From Candidatus Nitrosopumilus sp. (GTDB taxonomy: Archaea > Thermoproteota > Nitrososphaeria > Nitrososphaerales > Nitrosopumilaceae), in the NCBI GenBank assembly GCA_011055585.1, contig DRGT01000068.1:1-6451 (forward strand): 6,451 bases of DNA, given 5' to 3'. Positions within the stretch are counted from its first letter, which is position 1. Every line of letters starts with the position of its first letter. The notes under the pieces are model-generated. The model saw only the letters and a list, made by a program, of their open reading frames with translations. It was not told the DNA's origin and searched no databases. Shown piece after piece: positions 5,051-6,451 of this stretch. The translations under genes and the position numbers were made by a program.

Positions 5051-5058
5051 TATACTTA
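5051..5058 (+). promoter_or_regulatory. TATA box of the membrane miniprotein gene
   Basis: The sequence TATACTTA is centred about 33 bases before the ATG at 5088. Transcription would start near 5080, giving a leader of only a few bases. The GTG at 5073 would lie upstream of that start, which argues for the ATG as the real initiation codon. Confidence 0.5.
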
Positions 5059-5087
5059 ATTGTCAAAAATTTGTGATTTTATTTAAA

Positions 5088-5258
5088 ATGAAAATAAAAA
5101 ACATTCTGCTAATTGCATCTATCATAATTATCATTTTAGGACTAAGTTTAATTTTTATTCAGACTGAAATAGGAATGACTCTAGTGGGGGTTATTCTGTT
5201 GGCAGTGGGGATTTTACTATTTTTTACTTACATTGTGTATAAGGGACCCTCTAAATAA
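5088..5258 (+). CDS. Two-helix membrane miniprotein (56 residues)
   Basis: The product is a very small integral membrane protein. After MKIKN come two hydrophobic segments: about residues 6-25 (ILLIASIIIIILGLSLIFI) and about 30-51 (starting MTLVGVILLAVGILLFF), separated by a short polar turn (QTEIG), and then a short tail YKGPSK. The basic residues at both ends suggest both termini are cytoplasmic. I do not recognise a family; short two-helix proteins of this kind are usually annotated as hypothetical. The frame is open from a GTG at 5073, but the TATA box position favours the ATG at 5088. The gene is bracketed by the two copies of a 20-base repeat and followed by a hairpin, suggesting an independent unit. 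Function unknown. Confidence 0.6.
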   Translation: MKIKNILLIASIIIIILGLSLIFIQTEIGMTLVGVILLAVGILLFFTYIVYKGPSK

Positions 5259-5267
5259 CCTGATTAC

Positions 5268-5287
5268 CATTTGATACGAACTGTTAA
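5268..5287 (+). repeat. 20-base direct repeat, copy 2
   Basis: This is a perfect second copy of CATTTGATACGAACTGTTAA, starting nine bases after the end of the membrane miniprotein gene. No plus-strand gene starts after it. Its last bases form the left arm of the hairpin at 5281-5308. Confidence 0.85.
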
Positions 5288-5308
5288 CTAATTTAATGGT
5301 GTTAACAG
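5281..5308 (+). terminator. Inverted repeat, possible terminator or operator
   Basis: CTGTTAAC (5281-5288) and GTTAACAG (5301-5308) are perfect inverted arms of 8 bases around a 12-base AT-rich loop. They are followed shortly by TTTTTATT on the plus strand. This could mark the 3' end of the membrane miniprotein transcript. Because the left arm belongs to the 20-base repeat, it could instead be a protein-binding site. Confidence 0.35.
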
Positions 5309-5360
5309 CTGGTTTTTATTCAAATTTCAATTGTGACTATTACAGAGGGGATAAAAGCCC

Positions 5361-6451
5361 TTAGAATCTTTTCTTCAATTTTGTAATTAGAAAGGCTGGT
5401 GCAACAAAATACATTCCCATGTTTAATAAGATAACACCAATTCCATAACCTAGCATCTCTTGTTCTGAGTTAATATCAACATGATTTAGAATTGAAAGTG
5501 TTGCAAGCAACGGTGTGATTGTAACTTTAACAGCTTCTTTGAATATCGGACTTTCTCGTTCCCAATCTGCAATGGTTGGAGAGAACAAATAATAGAATTG
5601 ATTGAAACCTGACATAAATGCCGAACCTGAATTAGTTTGAAGCAATTTGTTATCCCGCAGTTCTCGTAACTGTTGAACTTGTGGGGCTAATTCTGAACCA
5701 AAGGTAGCCGTAGCTATGAGACACCCGCCTCCTCCAGGGCCAGTTGTAACACTAGAAACACAGTTACCATTTATGAACACTTCTGCAAATTGCGCTTGTG
5801 TTGATCCTTGGTCCATAATTTTTTGATTCTGAATTGCAACAATTCTCAAGTAACCATCTTCTGTTGTTTTTTGAATTTTTGCTGCAAAAATTCCCTGACT
5901 TAATAGGGGCGTATCGCATCCAAAAATGATAGTCCTGTCACGCTGACCTTTTATTTCAGTATAATCAAAACCCGAAGCCTGAAGTGCTCCTGACCATTCA
6001 GTGTCAGAAAATATCAAAAGTTTTGCTTTACCTTCAGGTATTTCTAACTTTAATTCTGCTACTATCTTATTTTCTATTTGTCGTTGTGGGATGACATCTG
6101 GTAAAGTAGCTCTTTGGGAAAAAACATGTGTTCCAATTATTGTTATTTCAGAGTCAAATGGTCCAAATGGAATGCTAAGTGTTCTATCAGATGATGTTAT
6201 AGTTTCTTCAAATAATTGATATTCTATATTATTGATAAAGACGATAAAATCACTATCCTCAGAACCAATTTTTGCATCGATCAAATCTCTTGGTAATGTT
6301 ATGGTTAATTCTCCACTGGTTCTGGGTTTTATCGAAATTATTAGGGATGTAGTTTCGGGGTCTATCCCAAAACCTAAAACTTCTCCGCGACGTATAGTAT
6401 AATTTGGTTCCTCAAACTGTTGTGCAAAAGCAGGGGAGGTAAATATTCCTA
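5361..6451 (-). CDS. Secreted or surface protein with a CFI-box-type C-terminal module, N-terminus off the window
   Basis: The minus-strand frame is open to the window edge, giving 362 visible residues; TTG at 6284 is not the real start. The visible beginning (GIFTSPAFAQQFEEP) looks like the end of a signal peptide with cleavage after AFA, so the protein is probably exported. A beta-rich ectodomain of about 230 residues follows. Then comes a glycine-rich hinge, GPGGGGCLIATATFGS (around 5690-5741), the mark of the CFI-box C-terminal domain seen on many surface proteins of these archaea. The module continues with ELAPQVQQLRELRDNKLL, then FNQFYYLFSPTIADWERESP, and two hydrophobic stretches near the C-terminus (VTITPLLATLSIL, and YGIGVILLNMGMYFVAPAFLI), ending in KLKKRF. 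The last helix plus basic tail suggests membrane anchoring. The ectodomain is not recognised. Confidence 0.85.
   Translation of the reverse strand, partial: GIFTSPAFAQQFEEPNYTIRRGEVLGFGIDPETTSLIISIKPRTSGELTITLPRDLIDAKIGSEDSDFIVFINNIEYQLFEETITSSDRTLSIPFGPFDSEITIIGTHVFSQRATLPDVIPQRQIENKIVAELKLEIPEGKAKLLIFSDTEWSGALQASGFDYTEIKGQRDRTIIFGCDTPLLSQGIFAAKIQKTTEDGYLRIVAIQNQKIMDQGSTQAQFAEVFINGNCVSSVTTGPGGGGCLIATATFGSELAPQVQQLRELRDNKLLQTNSGSAFMSGFNQFYYLFSPTIADWERESPIFKEAVKVTITPLLATLSILNHVDINSEQEMLGYGIGVILLNMGMYFVAPAFLITKLKKRF

Noticed and set aside
5027..5287. CRISPR array
   Set aside because: Only two copies of a 20-base sequence, 241 bases apart with a gene between them; there is no regular spacer pattern.
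6001..6219. Plus-strand frame of 72 codons
   Set aside because: Antisense to the ectodomain of the surface protein.
6282..6284. TTG as the start of the surface protein
   Set aside because: The frame continues open to the window edge with a coherent signal-peptide end and mature N-terminus upstream, so the true start is outside the window.

Overview
The window looks like AT-rich chromosomal DNA of an ammonia-oxidising archaeon of the Nitrososphaerota (Thaumarchaeota), probably Nitrosopumilus-like. The ribosomal proteins are archaeal in type (S12 of the S23e kind, S7 of the S5e kind). The tRNA carries two very short archaeal-type introns, one of them in the D arm. Several genes have a TATA-like box 23 to 32 bases before the start codon, the spacing expected for leaderless or nearly leaderless archaeal mRNAs. 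One surface protein ends in the C-terminal module (CLIATATFGS box) that is common in this phylum. The lineage is inferred from these traits; no database search was made.

Layout. Bases 1-901 hold the end of rps12 and all of rps7 on the plus strand, two bases apart. Converging on them from the minus strand is a tRNA-Gln(CTG) gene (909-1012) with introns at 975-990 and 944-958. A minus-strand hypothetical protein (1069-1398) is divergent from a plus-strand YkgJ-type cysteine-cluster protein (1425-2129). A gene-poor stretch (2130-2572) contains a 34-residue cysteine-rich microprotein (2156-2260, minus) and a possible gene remnant (2371-2460). A minus-strand block follows: a type 5 uracil-DNA glycosylase (3818-4480), a second cysteine-rich microprotein (3673-3801) and a geranylgeranyl-reductase-like flavoprotein (2573-3583) with its own TATA box. 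Divergent from the glycosylase are a 34-codon reading frame (4530-4634) and an NTF2/SnoaL-like protein (4636-5004), one base apart. A two-helix membrane miniprotein (5088-5258) is bracketed by two perfect copies of a 20-base repeat. The window ends in a minus-strand secreted or surface protein (5361-6451) whose N-terminus lies beyond the edge.

Function. The left end is translation machinery: S12 at the decoding centre, S7 in the small-subunit head, and tRNA-Gln. The other genes look like separate transcription units: base-excision repair, isoprenoid or lipid reduction, metal-binding proteins and cell-surface proteins. No CRISPR array, transposase, integrase or obvious defence operon is visible. 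The least-described content is the two cysteine-rich microproteins, the doubly interrupted tRNA gene and the repeat pair around the membrane miniprotein.
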